DNA from: Acidobacteriaceae bacterium
GTDB taxonomy: Bacteria > Acidobacteriota > Terriglobia > Terriglobales > Acidobacteriaceae
Length of the DNA stretch: 6,804 bases
Direction: 5' to 3'
Assembly (NCBI GenBank): GCA_003140785.1
Contig: PLKY01000259.1
Span: 4,248-11,051, forward strand
Shown here piece by piece: positions 5,855-6,804 of this stretch. The notes below the pieces were generated by a model. The model did no database searches and had not been told where the DNA came from. It worked only from the letters and a program-made list of their open reading frames with translations. Position numbers and translations under genes: made by a program. Position 1 is the stretch's first letter. Each line of letters begins with the position of its first letter.

Positions 5855-6670
5855 GACCTGAATTCAGATCAGCTTAACATCGATACGCCAGAGCTCGTGG
5901 CCATCCAGATGCCGCTGGCCGGCATCGGCAGCCGTTTCATCGCGCTGCTGATCGATACGCTGATATGGGCTGCGGGGTTGGTTGTGCTTGGCCTCGTGCT
6001 CTGGGCTTTTCAGCCCGCGCTACAGGCGTTTTCCAGTCTTTCCTACCAATGGACCGTTGCCATTTTCACGCTCTCGATCTTTCTTTTGAACTGGGGCTAC
6101 TTCACGTTGTTTGAAGCCTTCTGGCATGGACGGACTCCGGGCAAGCGCATTGCCAGGATTCGCGTCATTCAAAGATCCGGGCGCGCCATTGGAATCTTTG
6201 AGTCGATGGCACGCAACTTTATCCGTTATGTGGATCAGATCCCCTTCTTCTATGCGGTCGGTGTCGTCGCCGTGTTTGCCACGCGCCAACATCAGCGATT
6301 GGGTGATCTCGCCGCTGGCACTCTAGTTGTTCGCGACCGCGAGCAGGAAACCCCACTTTGGGCGGATACGGGCACGCGCACTTTCACGGCTTCCGTTTTC
6401 GCTCAAGCAAACGCAATCCCCGAACCGCACCAAGCCGTCGCGCTCTCGTCCAGCGGCATCGCCCGCTTGGCTTCGTCCGATCTTGAGGTGCTCGAAGGCT
6501 TCTTTGCACGCAGGCTCGACCTACCGCTTCCTACGCGCCAACTTCTCGCACAACGTATCGCCGATGCCATTCAGACGAAATCGGGACTGGAGCAGCCGCC
6601 TGGCGTAAGTGTAGAGACATTCCTTGAGGCGACCGCCCGTGACCTTCGTGACATATCCCGGATGCGATAA
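5852..6670 (+). CDS. RDD-family membrane protein with a C-terminal soluble extension
   Basis: From the ATG at 5852 this is a 272-residue protein of the RDD family (PF06271), small membrane proteins named for conserved Arg-Asp-Asp residues; some members have been implicated in ion transport, but most are uncharacterised. Visible hallmarks are IDTPELVAIQMPLAGIGSRF (10-29) leading into helix 1 with Arg28 and Asp35, helix 2 near 66-90, GRTPGKRI (93-100), FIRYVDQIPFFYAVG (123-137) and RLGDLAAGTLVVRDRE (149-164). The remaining 108 or so residues are soluble and contain an Arg/Leu-rich helical part (208-242, with LEVLEGFFARRLDLP). I believe similar tails recur in RDD proteins paired with SpoIIM. The frame is open further upstream (TTG at 5819, ATG at 5843), but 5852 has the better-spaced SD and a typical N-terminus. 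Its pairing with the divergent SpoIIM gene suggests a common function. Confidence 0.9.
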   Translation: MDLNSDQLNIDTPELVAIQMPLAGIGSRFIALLIDTLIWAAGLVVLGLVLWAFQPALQAFSSLSYQWTVAIFTLSIFLLNWGYFTLFEAFWHGRTPGKRIARIRVIQRSGRAIGIFESMARNFIRYVDQIPFFYAVGVVAVFATRQHQRLGDLAAGTLVVRDREQETPLWADTGTRTFTASVFAQANAIPEPHQAVALSSSGIARLASSDLEVLEGFFARRLDLPLPTRQLLAQRIADAIQTKSGLEQPPGVSVETFLEATARDLRDISRMR

Positions 6671-6804
6671 TCGACTCCGCAGTCGCTCAGGCTGCCGGAA
6701 TCGACCCCATCGCTGCAAGGGCCGCCGAACCACAAAGGAGCGTCTCCTACCACTTCCGAGGTATGCGCCATTCCCGGCCGCCGCAGTCCTGAACGCTCCG
6801 GCTC
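6671..6804. other. Sequence downstream of the RDD gene without a supported gene
   Basis: The last 134 bases contain no plus-strand reading frame worth calling; an ATG at 6763 reaches a stop within ten codons. A small perfect hairpin, AGGAG-CGT-CTCCT at 6736-6748, has no T-run after it and is not a convincing terminator. CCGCAGTC appears twice (6677-6684 and 6781-6788). I see no promoter or RNA gene here. Confidence 0.4.

Noticed and set aside
6736..6748. AGGAG-CGT-CTCCT hairpin as a terminator for the RDD gene.
   Set aside because: The stem is only 5 base pairs and no T-run follows.
6571..6804. A minus-strand frame open from the right edge and overlapping the RDD 3' end.
   Set aside because: It overlaps the RDD coding end by about 100 bases, shows no family motif and no hydrophobic pattern, and looks like a shadow. 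A gene reaching in from beyond the edge cannot be fully excluded.

Overview
The window is a GC-rich bacterial chromosomal segment holding six protein-coding genes, five complete and one cut by the left edge. Every recognised product is an integral membrane protein. No RNA gene, mobile element, CRISPR array or phage-like gene was seen. The combination of a bacterial OPT-family transporter, an HGSNAT-like (COG4299/DUF5009) transmembrane acetyltransferase, CPBP-family proteases and a SpoIIM/RDD pair, with Shine-Dalgarno (SD) start sites, suggests an environmental Gram-negative bacterium. Acidobacteriota is my best guess from the look of the proteins; this is an inference from remembered family resemblance, not from a search.

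Left part (1-3159): a minus-strand OPT transporter gene (5' end present, C-terminus beyond the left edge, GTG start with a good SD) is divergent from a plus-strand HGSNAT-like acetyltransferase gene. They are separated by about 210 bases that should hold both promoters. That gap contains a 9-base direct repeat, an 8-base palindrome and a weak extended -10 candidate.

Middle part (3160-4875): after a 133-base gap comes a plus-strand CPBP-family (CAAX protease-like) gene whose first catalytic motif has Q-Q...Q where the family has E-E...R. It converges on, and overlaps by 73 bases, a minus-strand CPBP gene that keeps all the expected catalytic residues.

Right part (4885-6670): the intact CPBP gene lies 9 bases downstream of a SpoIIM-family (DUF95) gene, so the two look like one minus-strand transcription unit. 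The SpoIIM gene is divergent from an RDD-family gene, and their ATG start codons overlap within one CATG, leaving no intergenic DNA. SpoIIM and RDD genes are recurrent neighbours, often near MoxR AAA+ ATPase genes, and probably form a membrane module of unknown function. No MoxR, DUF58 or DUF4129 gene is visible here; a CPBP protease occupies the adjacent slot. The last 134 bases show no convincing gene.

The most unusual points are the zero-gap divergent SpoIIM/RDD starts, the Q-substituted CPBP protein facing an intact relative across an antisense overlap, and the coupling of a CPBP protease to SpoIIM.
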